Assembly (NCBI GenBank): GCA_022747635.1 | Contig: JAKTNV010000078.1 | Span: forward strand, 744,001 to 808,000 | DNA from: Hetaerina americana | Taxonomy: Eukaryota; Arthropoda; Insecta; Odonata; Calopterygidae | DNA length: 64,000 bases | Reading direction: 5' to 3' | Part shown: piece after piece, positions 12,943 through 25,164 of the stretch | Layout: the number at the start of each line of letters is the position of its first letter | Numbering within the stretch: the first letter of the stretch is position 1 | Program-made: the position numbers and the translations under genes | Notes under the pieces: model-generated | Database searches by the model: none | Told to the model about the DNA's origin: nothing | What the model saw: only the letters and a program-made list of their open reading frames with translations

Positions 12943-13619
12943 TTAAAATACATTATTGTTAGATATATCGATCCACTTAATGCAGATATCCGAGAAAAAT
13001 TTTGTTGCCTTTAAGGTAAAGAAAAAACTCTTTCACCTTTTAAGACAAGCCATCTTCAACATCTGAAGTACGGCTTTAGAGATTAAGAGAAATCAAAAAG
13101 TATAGCAATGTTTTTATGCATGCTAAATGCAACCATGGGAAATTCACGAATGTGAGTGTAAAATGGTGAGAGATTGCAGTTGCACTAGCTCTGCACTAGC
13201 AGTATTTAGAAAATGTCCTTCAGATATAAAAACATGTTGATCACACGTATGTACGTAAACATTTAATAATATTGGGAAAAATTAAACCATAGCATTTTCC
13301 AGCAACAAATAAGGAATATTGAATGCAGAAACAAGTTGATTTTGTTTTACATAGTAAATCAAAGAAGCATTCAGTGGAGGAAGGAGACGTAGAATACATA
13401 TATCTTCTTAGATTCACTGCTTGGCCCATGTCATCCTTAACGGTATAGTTAATGGTTGATTTTGAAACGATTAATCGTAAGGTAGTTGACAGTTTTTCGT
13501 AAAATACGTGTCCATATGCCGTACCTATTGTGTAGTTTTATTTATATGTAAAAATTAAATCTAAATTTCAAATGAATCTCGAGAATAAATGAAAAAAAAT
13601 GAATGGCTCGGTATCCAAC

Positions 13620-13860
13620 TTCATGTTGACCACCCATGATTTGACGTTACTATGCCTCGCACGATCGTGTTGGTTTCCGCTCGGTTCAAGCTCAGGAATG
13701 TTATAATGCGCCAGTAAAGCAATTATAGCCACTCGCGCCCTCACTCGTTTCGCCCAAGTTCTAACTTACAGTTGGCGACGACGGGTCTCCCGTGGAATTC
13801 CGACCGGTCCCAATGCCGTGCGCGAGTCTTCGTTTGACTCAGTGAGTTGCAATTTGTAAG
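13620..13860. other. Small CpG-containing G+C-rich patch
   Basis: About 200 bases with many CG dinucleotides (GCACGATCG, CTCGCGCCC, TGGCGACGACGGG, GTGCGCGAG) stand out from A+T-rich flanks. No long frame and no repeat shared with the rest of the window. A promoter or untranslated exon is possible; nothing more can be said. Confidence 0.3.
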
Positions 13861-16800
13861 AGAGGCATGGGGAAGTATCATTACAAGTTGCTGGGAACTC
13901 AAATATGTTAAAGAAGCAAGTAATCAAGCATTAGTCATCCAATAATTTTCAATTAATTGCTGAGTGTAGTACTGAATCAGTTTGATAGGCTTAGTATGAG
14001 AACCGATTCTAATAAAACGATGAAAATGATTTTGTCAAGATGTGGGAAGTCAAATGAATCATGTAAATTGTAGAAAAAATTTATTGATAAGAAATTAGGA
14101 CATTTCTTCTATTTCTTAATTATTTTAGACGAAGATATTATAAATAATAAGGAGATTTAAAAATCAATTGCACAATTTATAGCGACCTTTACAAAGAAAG
14201 AGTGGTTGCAGAGAGGAACCTTGAACAGATTGTATAGATTGTGGCCATTTCCGAAAGAAATACTGTTAAACGCGATCTTAGGGTCTTATTTATCCTTCAA
14301 AAATCGATGATTCCTAAGTAGAGAATGAAACCTTACTCTGAGGACCAGAAAGACTTTTAATAATGTTTACCTTTCTCACTCGTCATTACCAAATTTATCA
14401 AAATGTTAATGATGGCTATTAGAGTTTATTCAATATTTAGTATTGCGTAAATAAATTCTCTCATTAATTTTAGAGCTTTCTTTAGGCTCTAATTATGTGT
14501 TCTGGATTCTTTTCCTGACTAAGGTCTTATATATTGTGCGATTTTCCAGCTTATTATAATTATCTGCCTCATAAAATATCGCGATGATTTTTAAAGAGGG
14601 AGAGGAAAGATGGGATTGACAAACGAGGCCGTCAATGTTATCAACTAAGTTATAACTAGCGACCTGAATAATGGAAAACGAAGCTCAAACTCCTTGGTAG
14701 ATTTTTATCCGAAGCGAGGGACTCCCCAAGAAGTTTTCCTCTTTTGAGCCGCTCAGAAAATTTGTTGAAGATAACCTCGGGAGGGAGGGGATTGAATACA
14801 GGTGGAAAATGAAGAGATTGGATGCTGGTAGGCACGGGGAGGATCTCCTGCAGGAAGAGTTGTCCAGAAATAAACTTCAAACCGTACAAAAATTCATTAT
14901 GCCTTACACTTTCCCAATGCTATAAGTATATAGATTTTGATTTTTTTAGATGAATTTTTATTGTTTTCATTGTCATATTTTATAGTGCACTTGATACTTA
15001 ACAAACAAGACTATTTGGAAGATATTCTTAGGTATCTGTTAGATACAGCAGGTCACAGCGCCAATTTACTCGCGGTTGTCTAATGATTTGACCTAGTTAA
15101 TATTTCAAAAAGGACAAAGCCGTAAGTGAATGTTTTATTAATTAGTCATGCCAGAGATTATTAAAAAGCTCATTAAACAAGAAATAGATTATTATGTTTT
15201 CAGAATATCTACTCTTTATTGATACTTATATATAATAGGTACTCATCATTGTAATCGGGTTTATGACGACAAACAATTGTTACATATCTATTAATTAATA
15301 GAACATATTCTCAATTCGTTTACCTTAAATTCAATTAAAAACCAAATTCATATTCTAATATTTCCATTTTAGTGAACTAATTACATTTATCCACAATAAA
15401 TAAAACGTCTAAAATGAGGTATCAATTCATTTTTTAGGGTAACAGAAGACAATTATGCTACATGTATATATTCACGAGCAATAAGTATGAATAGCCTTGA
15501 AGAGAAAACTACACTCAAATTGAAAACTTGTGATTAAAGCTCCCATCTGTGGTTTTGTGAGAAGCTGTGACGCGATACATGATCCATTAAACCCAGTTCC
15601 CACAGGTAGAATAGTCCTTGGTCAGGAGCCATGGGACCGTCTGATTGAATAAGTCCGCATACAGTGCATTATTCAGCATCACATTGCATTAGAATTTTGA
15701 GGGGAATAAAAGAGTCTGCGCAGAATACAATGGAGAGTTGGTGATGGATATCATGCCGTTGATTATTTTATCAATTTCATAACATTGTATTTCTTTGTGG
15801 AAGTTAAGGACGTTACGAAACAAAAAAAGGAAAATTTGGATCGAAGGAATTATGCCGATTCGAAGTATTACGTGATTTATATTGATGATTAAAATTTTTA
15901 AAAATTTACTTCAGCAGAAATCTAGCTTTAATGTCTTCATTGAATTGTAGCTGACAGAATTTACCCTTTGTTCGCCGCAAATTATCACCAGTTACTTTTA
16001 ACACATTTCTTAGAATGAAAAAGCCCGGCAAATGTTTCATATTTAACTTAGTTTGCGCTCTATCAAATTATATTCCCCTTGTGAGGTCATAATTACATTG
16101 ATTTTATTGTGATAGATACATAATTATCTGGAGTGTGAAATCGTTTTTATAATGGGAAAATTTTTCAAAAATTCCTAATGGTTTCTGTATGATATTTTCT
16201 ATGTGAAGCTAAATGGAATGAAGCCATTAATAAACGCATTGGGTGTTGCTATATTCATCAAGTGTTTTAAATAAATGTTTTTTCTGTAATTTAAAAGTTT
16301 AATAGCGTTGAACTCAAAAATTATATACGGGCAATTTTTGCCTAGATATTTTTCTTTTTAAAAGAAGTTAATCAATATCCCAAATCCAATCCCATGACTA
16401 ATGAAATAAAACTGTGCACTGTTTGAGAAATAAAAAACATCTCCGGCTTTTAATGAAACATAACTCATAAAAATGGTAATATCTAGTACACTTGAACTCT
16501 ACGGCCTCGTAAAATAACAAATTAAAGGGATGGTTACTCTAATGAGAAATACTTTGACTGCATCACTTATCTAAAGTTTTATGATTTAGACATGGGTGAA
16601 TACTGAAAATGTTCGGAGTTAACCATCTCAGTCCTATTCTCCCATTAAAACAATATAATTCAGGGAAAAAAGAAAAGCTAACCCAACTTTTCAAAAATGT
16701 TAAATGTTTTAAAAATGCGACCCACTTCAATAACTCTTGGTGCCAAAATAAATTTCAATGATAAACCTAATTGATTCATTGCCAAGGTTTGGCCACATTT

Positions 16801-17085
16801 CTTTCAGCCGATCACTTTGATGATCGAATATGCTCATTATTGGCTCATTCAAAATACTACTTGGGATTCATTATTGAGGGTTATTATTTGCAAAATTATA
16901 TCACCCAAAACCACTGAGTTAAATAGAGGGTGAAATGCAAAAGTGACATCAGGAATGGCTTGAAAACCAGAAATAATTTCTTTGTCTGACTTGGTGCTCT
17001 TTTTACTCGGCATCCCCCAGAAAGTATGTTTACCTTTCTCTTCAACCTCTCTTTCCTCCCAAACTTCCAGGTCCTCGGTCAAAGA
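13861..17085. other. A+T-rich stretch, nothing recognised
   Basis: Only short frames (77 codons at 14656-14889 and at 16849-17082, both -), no domain. A minor inverted repeat (TTAGAGC/GCTCTAA) occurs near 14471. No protein relic was found by reading the frames. Confidence 0.55.
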
Positions 17086-17089
17086 GCAT

Positions 17090-17340
17090 TAATAGAAAAA
17101 AAATAACTTCCGCCTCATTTCCATTCCTACCGTTCACCTTCTTCCCTCCTTTCGACTCTTCACCCATCCCACGCCCACATTTGAAAAGCTTTCCCTTTTC
17201 GACTTGACCCCTCCCCCCCTGACTTCTTCCTTATGATCCTCCCGAGACTCACCGGGCGTGTGAAACTTGCCGAATTCTGCCCATAGGAGTGGTAGTAGTA
17301 TTTACGAGGGTGGAAAGAATGTTTTCCGAACTGAGGAGAG
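17090..17340. other. Pyrimidine-rich, G+C-raised patch
   Basis: The + strand is C/T-rich with poly-C runs near 17210. On the - strand a donor-type CCG|GTGAGT lies at about 17253 with an acceptor-like GGGCAG 24 nt upstream. That microexon would be phase 0 and very short, so I give it little weight. Confidence 0.3.
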
Positions 17341-17739
17341 TGGAAAAGTTATGGACCGTTTTTTTCTAGAAGAAACGAGTCAGTTTCGAATACGTGAACT
17401 GAATGTAGAATAACCTACCTACCGACTCTATTACCTATCCTGGACCAACTTTAATGATGGTCCGTTAGCACGTCGTGAATACCTTCTCTCAAAGTTCGAC
17501 CTCCAAGATCAAACCGGCTTCGTCACTATGACAAAAAAACGTTTAAATAATATTAATTTGTGTTCAGGTTAGTTTCGCCCATCAGGCTGGTTGAAGATCA
17601 TAGGATGGGTTTATTAATATTAAGCAAGTAAACATTAATTTTGAAAGGTTTAATGGTACTTTGATAGATAAGATACTTAACTACGTTAAATTTAGTGTTC
17701 CTTAATAAAAAAAAGCTATGTCTTTTTCCAGCACCAGAT

Positions 17740-17880
17740 GCCATTTTTTCCACGAAGAATTGGGGATCATAATAACATTGTTCGACCGCGGTGGGGTCAT
17801 GTTCGGGTAAAATTATTCTGGTGTGTATTCACCCCTGCTACACACTCTGGTGGTGGCTTGCAGGGTATATATAATTAATA
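17740..17880 (+). mobile_element. Solo 3' end of a CR1-like LINE (family A)
   Basis: This segment aligns with 20467-20600, which directly follows the RT relic: shared blocks include the stretch around GGGGATC, ACATTGTTC, CCGCGG, GGTCATGTTCGGGTAAAATT and GGTGGCTTG. Its reading FFPRRIGDHNNI resembles the C-terminal end of CR1/Jockey RT proteins (FF.RTI..WN.LP). It ends GCAGGGTATATATAA. So it is the last ~40 codons plus 3' untranslated end of a severely 5'-truncated insertion. Confidence 0.75.
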
Positions 17881-18890
17881 AAATTTAGGACATCAATAAT
17901 ATTGCTGGATATTGGGAAATAGTTGCTAATGAAGCTAAATTATCAATTTTTCAAAAATTCATTGAAGGTAAAAATTACGATATTCTTTTTTTTTGTCTTT
18001 GACCTCGATTGAGTAACTTATATTGCTCTTTAGGCTACCTGAAATATTTTTCACTGGTTAGAAGTCCGTTTTTCCTCACTTAGCATCATCAACACACAAC
18101 TATGAAGGAAATTCAATCCTATAAAGTGAAAGGGACATTTTGGAAACGTGAATGATTAAGGTGTATTTTATATGCCGATAGGCCATGTTATTGATACGCC
18201 ACAACCGTAACGTGTACATAAACGTGCGTGTACCAATGTACAATGAGATGGATATTTTGACGTTATGAAATTTTCATTCAAGTGTTGAGTTGAAATCAAC
18301 TTATCAGCCGATGTTAAAGGAATAAATTGAAATAGAAAAAATAATTTTGAAAACTTTCTTTAGTTTTTTGATTTAGTTTCCCCTGCTTTGTATGGAATAC
18401 ATTTCCTTCGAGCTGCTTTTCAGCTTCAAGTTTGCCATGTAATTGTTATTTATGTGGCCATGTTAATTATGTATTTTTCTGCATTTCTTGTCCTTAGTAC
18501 TTAACCACATCTCTAACATCATTAAACGGCAATTCATGACTCGAGATACTTCATTAGTCTTTTTTTCCCACAATATTTCTATTATTGTATTTTCAACCCC
18601 TTAAAGTAACACCTTTTTAAAATTAGTAAGAAAGGACAAAGCAATTAACGACGAGATTCATATTTTATCATATAGTAACAAAATGCAGAACATAGACGCA
18701 CAAAATTTCACCCTCTGCGCATTTTATTGATGGCAAGGAAAGATAAACACCGATTGTAACATATTTTAAAAGTGGAACCTCAAAAGCTGATTTTGTAAAC
18801 CAATTCTTCGAGCAAATGCCACGAAGGGAAATTTTAATTAAAAAGTAAACGCATGCGCCTGAAATATCATAGGGCTGAAATGCCGCGGAG
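17881..18890. other. No recognised feature
   Basis: A+T-rich, only short frames, no repeat recognised. Confidence 0.5.
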
Positions 18891-18892
18891 CT

Positions 18893-18958
18893 GTGTTTCT
18901 GGGAATGGCCCGGTTGAATTTGGGGATCTGCTTGTTTCTGGCTGCATTTTTATGGCCC
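18893..18958 (+). CDS. Candidate signal-peptide-coding first exon
   Basis: An ATG at 18905 in good context (G at -3, G at +4) opens MARLNLGICLFLAAFLWP, then meets a donor-like CCC|GTAAGA at 18958/18959. The peptide has a basic start and a hydrophobic core of about twelve residues, as in secretory signal peptides. First coding exons of secreted or receptor proteins often end at or near the cleavage site. Reading through the donor gives VRCDYAW, also compatible with a cleavage site, with a stop at 19082. Against it: the exon is only 54 coding bases, the base before the donor is C and not G, and no following exon is identified. The product is unknown. Confidence 0.25.
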
Positions 18959-19232
18959 GTAAGATGCGATTACGCTTGGGTTTATGTAAAAAACTGTAGA
19001 TGTTATTTAAAACCAGTGGAGATATATCTAAAATGCACCAATTCAAACAACATTCATGAATTAAAAATTATATTACAATACTGAGTTTGTGCAAAACCTG
19101 AGTTGAAAAGGCGTTTTTCTGGAATATATAGTATTTAAGTAATCAAATCGTGTAGTTTTGGGTGTGATATGGTGAAATTTCGGACCTAATATTACCAAAG
19201 GTTACCAATTTCCCTTTAAGAAATGTTCTATT

Positions 19233-19292
19233 ACAACACCGGTTTCAGGGTCTGGATCTGAAGATGATGTAGTACATCGAAACCGGTTGTGT
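19233..19292 (+). repeat. Hairpin repeat with CTGAAGA...GAAA motif
   Basis: CTGAAGA (19258-19264) is followed by the hairpin GATGT-AGT-ACATC and then GAAA (19279-19282) and CCGGT. An ACCGG earlier (19238-19242) can pair with the CCGGT, enclosing the whole motif. The same layout occurs at 50804-50830. It looks like the conserved end of a dispersed element. The order CTGANGA / stem / GAAA recalls hammerhead ribozymes, but a canonical stem II does not form directly next to the core, so I do not call a ribozyme. Confidence 0.5.
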
Positions 19293-19369
19293 CACAAATC
19301 ACTATCTAACATAAAATTGTAATCATTTAGCCATTATTATTAAAATTAATTCATTGCTATTGATAATAA

Positions 19370-20605
19370 AGAAATTTGCTGAAAAAATCAAGCGAATTAA
19401 TACTCCGGGCCCGATAAAATACCTGCTCGTTTATTTAAGGATCTAGCTTCCGAAATTGTGCCTAGGAATCTATCTAGGAATAATACATAAGAAGTCGCTG
19501 GTACATCAAAAGGTTCCCAGAGATTGGCAAACGGCTAACGTAACACCAATATTTAAAACCGGAGACAAGGAGGAACCGAGTAATTACAGTCCTGTTTCCC
19601 TCACATCCATTTCGTGCGAGGTTATGGAACATATAGTTGCTAGCTCGATTATGAGACATCTCGATAATCAGGTGTTATTAATAAAACACCATCTTGGTTT
19701 TCGAAAATATTGATCCTATGAGACACAACTTGCGATTTTTGTTCATGATGTTCATATTTTGGGAGATAGCAATGTTCCAGTGGCCGCTAATTTTCTAGAT
19801 TTTAAGAAAGCCTTCGACATAGATGGCATAGATAAAAATACCCGGGGTTGGATTAAAGACTTTGGAATTGTCGGGTTTAAAGAGCAGAGATAGATAGAGC
19901 TCAAATGCAGTAGAAGTTACTCCAGGTATTCTCCAGGGAAGTATCATCGCATCTCTTTTATTCCTACCTTACGTTAACGACATTGACTCCGTAGTCACTA
20001 GTAAGATACGTTTATTTGCCGATGCAGTGGTTTACCGTGATATCCGTGATCCTGGGGACTCAGCACCTTTGTTACATGACCTTAATGCGCTACAACGCAG
20101 GTGCGGCACTTTCCAATTAGATATAAACTTAAAAAAGTGCGTAGTCATAAGTTTTTGGTAAAGAGCAATTCCCACCCGAAGGCTTACCGCATTGGGAAAA
20201 CGGAAATGGAATGTGTAGGCTCAATTGAATGCCTACGCGTTACCCTCACTCACGTTCTTTCCTGGGTGAAACACATATGGGGAATATGTGGACAAGTTAA
20301 CAAAAAAATAGGATTTATTAGGAAAACATTCGGTAAATGTGATGAAAAGGTCTAAGAGAAGTGATATTTGTCATATCTAAGGCCTAATTTGGACTATGTA
20401 CTACGGTAGGAGACATCATGCTAGTAAAATAAGAGAGATTAAGTGTAGAACAGATAGATTTAAGATTTATTTTTTCCACCAACGATAGGGGATCAAAATA
20501 ACATTGTTCTACCGCGGTAGGGTCATGTTCGGGTAAAATTATTCTGATTTGTATTCTCCTTTCTTGTGCACACCCTGGAGGTGGCTTGTAGCGTATAAAC
20601 AAAAT
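19370..20605 (+). pseudogene. Dead CR1-like LINE: RT domain and 3' end (family A)
   Basis: Across frameshifts the + strand reads GPDKIPARLFKDLASEIV (19400 on), then VPRDWQTANVTPIFKTGD and NYSPVSLTSISCEVMEHIV (19516-19640), SYETQLAIFVHDV, NFLDFKKAFDI (motif A region, ~19790), ILQGSIIASLLFLPYVNDI (motif B region, ~19925-19983), RLFADAVVYRD (motif C, ~20010) and KKCVVISF. CR1/Jockey reverse transcriptases need FADD here; FADA has lost the second aspartate. Further on, an IGFIRKTFG segment and RPNLDYV mark the thumb region; a deletion then leads to the family A 3' end at 20467-20600. The copy starts abruptly at the RT domain (5' truncation) and has several stops. It can make no functional enzyme. 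Confidence 0.85.
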
Positions 20606-21899
20606 AAAATATTCCAACTGAAATGAAAGAATTGGAAAAATTAGCCGTGGAATGTGAAATTGCCTTAGGGAATAAAAGAGCAGTGGAAAAATACATTTTG
20701 TTCTTCAGCCCCACAAATTTGTGCTAGAAACCGTCGAATACAAAGTATTACTCTTTCAAAAATAATCTTTGCGACACAAATTAATGACCTGGATGTCCCA
20801 AAATGTGATAGGTGAACGCATAATTGCAGTAAATGATGGTATGAAAATACATTTAAATTTATATTTCTACTTCCAAATCCACTACTTTTATTGAATCTCA
20901 ATTATGTATCTTTAAAATGTCTCCAAATTACCTAGCGTCTATGTCTCAGTTTTTTCACTAAAGGTCTTTATTTATAACCACATGCACCTGTAATTCAGCT
21001 TAGCCACCGATTGTAGTAATCCATTCAATCAATCGTCAATCGTACTCTTTTTCTGAATCTCGTTCTTCCCAACCTTCCTGAGTGCGTACGAGCCAAGTTC
21101 ATGCCACCTTTCTCTATCTCTCCCATTTAAAAAAAATATCCAATCAAGCAATAAAGTCAAGCTCTTTCCTCCAACTTCCCTTCATCGAATCATCCATTAC
21201 GTGGCACAATCTGTTTCTCTAAAATGATATACTGCCTCATTTTTTCAATCGAAAGGAAGATATAATTGATGCTTAGTCACAAAAAGGAGACATATATTTC
21301 AAAATGTGGTGTGATAATATGTGCCTTTTTCGCATTGCTATTGTGATTTTTCTTTGGCATCACAACCCTAACGAAAATATATGTATAACGGTCTGTTTTA
21401 ATTGTTCCTATATTTCAATAGAGTCTTCAATGTGTGCTTTGAATTTTCGCTGGTCTACATTTCTTCCAGGAATGTGTTTACTCGATTTTTATTCATTACA
21501 AATTCCCTGGCTAATGAAATTCTTACTTTCTCGTTCTATTCGTCTTACTTTCTCGTAATATTCATCAGAATATTATATCACGCATATGTTTTACTACGGT
21601 GCCGTATTCCATTCTACATCTTAAATTATACGCTCGGGGAGGAAATGGCCCCATTTTACCTATCTTGAGTTCATATATTTCAAATTAACTCCTGAATAAT
21701 TTTCTAGATAAACAACCACCAAGTAAATTACTGTTATTAAATTAATGAAAGGTGTTAAATACCGTAGATGAAGCGTTTTTCTACCAAAGACAAGCTAGGA
21801 AAAACGAACGCCTGCGGTGTAGTTCGCCGGTTTTAATTATACGTGGATTAAAGACGCGCTGGAAAATTTAATTACTAGCGTTTGAGAACCCTATTCACA
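20606..21899. other. No recognised feature
   Basis: Short frames only (longest 88 codons, 21402-21668). The frames at 21304-21668 are rich in Phe, Leu, Ile and Cys, which T-rich DNA yields by chance. Confidence 0.5.
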
Positions 21900-22720
21900 A
21901 TTCACCACCGTTTCATCCCGCTACCTCCTTAACGATCCCTTCTGCTACACCCTCTCTGTCTCCTTTTCTCTGTCAATCCTCTGCAAAACTCTCAAACCAT
22001 CCCTCTACCTATGCCTCAACCCCAAATCCCTCCCAATGGAACTCTCGTCCTTTTCTCTTCACCCATCCTCTTCTTAAAGAAAAATCTTCAGGTATTCTCC
22101 TCCCGCCAGGTACCCTCTCTCCTCTACTTACATCATATTTACTTACGAAGGTATACGCTCGTGTTTCTTCCCAAAGGTATTTCTCAGTCGCTCCTGAGAT
22201 AATGGCCCACAAAGGAGGAGGGTCTTCCCCAGCTTAAGCCGCAAGACCCCCTTCGAATCCCCCTCTCCGAAGTTCTACTCGCTACTAACTCCTACGCCAG
22301 TCAGGGGAGCTTGATCCTGAGCCGGAGTTCGTAGCAGACTTCGCTTGTCGGGCTCTGTTTACGGTCCTTCCTTCATCCCTCATTCCTCCCTTACACGTTC
22401 CTCGACCATTAGCCATCACCCGTTCGTTTTCTTTCTTCATTGGCACCCTGGCGATATACATCTTAAGCCCCCATGTCGTCATACTCCCTACCGCAGTAGC
22501 TCTCGGGATACTTCTGTCGATTGCAACGCCCCGATTACCCATTGTTTTCACAGGTAGGGGGGCAAAACGTGTTGTCAGACCACTCAATAATGTCGTCTGG
22601 CCCGTTTTCCACCCATCTCCAACCGTCCCGCCAAGCCGCCCGAGTGCCTGTACTTGCAAGGGGAAATACTCATAGGTTTCCCATGGAAATGGAACTTCGA
22701 ATTGGTGGAATACTCTGAAT
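21900..22720. other. Large pyrimidine-rich G+C patch with long opposing open frames
   Basis: The + strand is C/T-rich. Between about 22295 and 22672 both strands are open: 124 codons on - (22285-22659, Gly/Arg/Thr-rich), and on + a frame without ATG containing a hydrophobic stretch (FFIGTLAIYILSPHVVILP). At 22553 a TTTTCACAG|GTAGGG acceptor-donor juxtaposition occurs, weaker than those at 12.9 and 24.6 kb. I recognise no domain in either frame. A host exon is possible; low stop density from raised G+C is the simpler reading. Confidence 0.3.
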
Positions 22721-24600
22721 AATGATTCCGGTGGTGGGGAGGGTTGGGATTGATTGAGGGATGTATATATCCGGATGACAACTTCACCAATTCGAATTAA
22801 ATCTTCTTAAGCTGCGTCTAACAAGCGGGGAAGTAATACTTCGATGAGCGTGTTGAACATTCGGGTCGTCAGCTTTCGCCAATCCACCAAGAATAGTTAA
22901 CTAAAACTCTCGCCGGGAGAAATGTTGCAAAATGTGCTTTTTTATTTTCTCTTGGAGGGTCATATTCGGTGATATTGTCCATTATTGTCCATTATTACCT
23001 TATTGTGATTAATCAAAGTTGGTTAACCAGAATTTCTTCAAGTCGAGCATAAGTATTACCTGAATAAACGAATTATCCTACTCTTCCGCAAATTATGTTT
23101 ATGAGGTAATTTTCCGAAATGTACTTCGTAGTTTTACGGCGAAATATCACAGCCAAAAATGAAAGAGGAATAGATGGAATTAGTAAATGTTTCGATCTAA
23201 CTCACATTTAGTTGGATAAGGAAAGTAGTCCAATGCAGCAACGCCCATAAAATCTTTTTAAGTTCCTGGACTGGAATTCACAAAGCTCTTGCATCCCCCG
23301 AGTATATAAAGGAAAAGTTGATTTGATTAAATATTCATAAACTCTCCGGAATCAATTAATAAAGGCATAAATTAAAAAAAATAGCATAGTTTATTCTACG
23401 TTCATGTATCAGCGGCTGGCATTATTTGGTAATTTTCAATTATGTGACATGCGTAAATACCTTTTGAGCGTCGGTTGGGAAAGGAATGATGGAGATACTT
23501 GGTACATTAAAAAGTGTTAAATTGGGTAAAAGTTCCTTTAAAAGCGCTTGAATTGATGCAAACTGTCTATGGCAGGAAGATAATAAACCTTAAGACTATA
23601 TAAAAAATGTTGGCAAATTCCATGATGATTTAGAGAGCCTTGAAGATGACCCACGGTGAGAACCCTCAGTAAATGTTTTAAAGATCAGTGTCAACGACTG
23701 GATAAAATCAAAATGATCACTTTGTGTCTACCAACGTCTTTCTTCAAGGACTTTATTGTAATTAAAAAAATCCTCTTTTTATCTGTTATTAACTAAAAAT
23801 TTGGACAAACGAAAGGTCTGCGCTCACGTTTAACTGCTTACACTTACTGGCGATCCTTAGCGTTTCAAAGAAGAGCACTGCCGAGGCATGAAAACAGCAG
23901 CATAACGATTGAAGTTACATTTCAATAGGGATTGCCAAGAAAATTCAAAACCAATAGAGTGCGCGTGCAGAAGAACAAGACTCTACTCTCAATTCTGTTT
24001 ATTTCCTAAGAAATAATGCGGAGAGATTTCATGCTAACAGGTCAAGAGTTCATTTGTTACTTGAATCATTTACCAGCCAGACTTCTATGAGTTTCAGCCA
24101 AATAATGGGAGTAAATAGCGTAGCCTTTGATGTTTGTCAATGCATCAGCGAACAAAAGCAATATTGTAGGCGATTCCTGGATAAAATATTAACGTCGTAC
24201 TCAATGAACGTCCTATTTTCCCGAGTATTGCTCTTTTTATTGATTACGAGACTGAAATTGGCAATGGAAGGAAAGCGTTATGGCTATACTCCAGATATAA
24301 CGAAGGTTTCAACCGCCTTTTTTGTCAGCAATTCCGAAAAATGGGTTTCGAGAGTGCTCAAAAATATTGCAAAAATGGTTCAAGAGTTGCATTTTTTCAA
24401 GAGTGTACTTTTGATAAAAGAGAAAGTAAAATGAAAATAATTAACATCTTGCATTACATTTTGCCTCAGCCACCTTTTCCGTGGAACAGACTGTGAACAA
24501 TGGATATCCCCTTCGTGTCCGTAGAAAAATAGTATTCTCACTACAAAACCCCCTATATTCTAAAATTAATTAAACATTTGAATCCATAAAACTTGTTTTA
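22721..24600. other. No recognised gene
   Basis: A 126-codon frame (24054-24434, +) is the longest here. For this base composition about one frame of that size is expected by chance in 64 kb, and I see no domain. A small tandem (ATTGTCCATT twice) lies at 22977-22997. Confidence 0.5.
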
Positions 24601-24624
24601 ATGCTTGATTTCTGGCTATTAAAA

Positions 24625-24690
24625 CTGAATTTTTGTTTTTCAGGTAAGTCCCCTAAATTCATTTGGATGGTTTGGGAAAAAGGTAAGCTC
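24625..24690 (+). promoter_or_regulatory. Strong candidate recursive splice site (TTTTTCAG|GTAAGT) with 39-nt downstream donor
   Basis: The sequence TTTTTGTTTTTCAG is followed immediately by GTAAGT (junction 24643/24644), a near-ideal 3' splice site fused to a consensus 5' splice site. A further good donor, AAAAAG|GTAAGC, lies 39 nt downstream (24682/24683). Two readings follow. (a) A recursive splice site: the intron is removed in steps, the short segment defining the site and then being spliced away. (b) A 39-nt microexon (24644-24682), open in two frames (phase 0, or reading KSPKFIWMVWEK). Either implies + strand transcription. The nearest upstream candidate donor is at 18959 and a similar site is at 12902. 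Confidence 0.45.
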
Positions 24691-25160
24691 CAACCATCGG
24701 TTATTTTATATTTTTCTTATCATAGAATTTATTCAAACTTTTCCTGAGATATAAAATTATTATCAATTATAATGCATTGAATAATATTAACCAAGTGTTA
24801 CTAAAATTAGTTTCATACAAAAAACCCCGATTTATACAATGCCTATATTAAGAGGAAACTTCGAGGTTTATATTCTGTTGCACAAAAAAAAGCTAGGGCA
24901 CTATGATGTCGTTTTCGCCCAGAATAAAGACAACTATCTCTACTGTTATGATTCAGACCAAGTATAACAAGACTTTCCCGAGGAGATATGTGGATACATT
25001 ATTTTAAAACTCTATTATGGATTGTAAACAGTGATATACATATAGACATCCATTCAAAAACACCGAAGAAAAAATATATAAACTCTATTTCTCCTTAGAG
25101 CAAAATTGCATGTAAGACTTCATTCAAGACATTTCCTACTGAGTATTTTTGACGAAGGAC
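24691..25160. other. No recognised feature
   Basis: A+T-rich sequence between the splice-like site and the CR1 relic; nothing readable. Confidence 0.5.
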
Positions 25161-25164
25161 CTCA

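Noticed and set aside
19233..19292. Canonical hammerhead ribozyme
   Set aside because: The CTGAAGA and GAAA elements are present, but the nucleotides next to them do not pair as stem II requires (an extra unpaired U), and stem I is weak.
22285..22659. 124-codon - strand frame opposite a hydrophobic + strand frame
   Set aside because: Low stop density from G+C-rich sequence explains both; no recognisable domain, so not called as genes.
24054..24434. 126-codon + strand frame
   Set aside because: A rough stop-density estimate predicts about one such frame by chance in the window; no motif or splice context.
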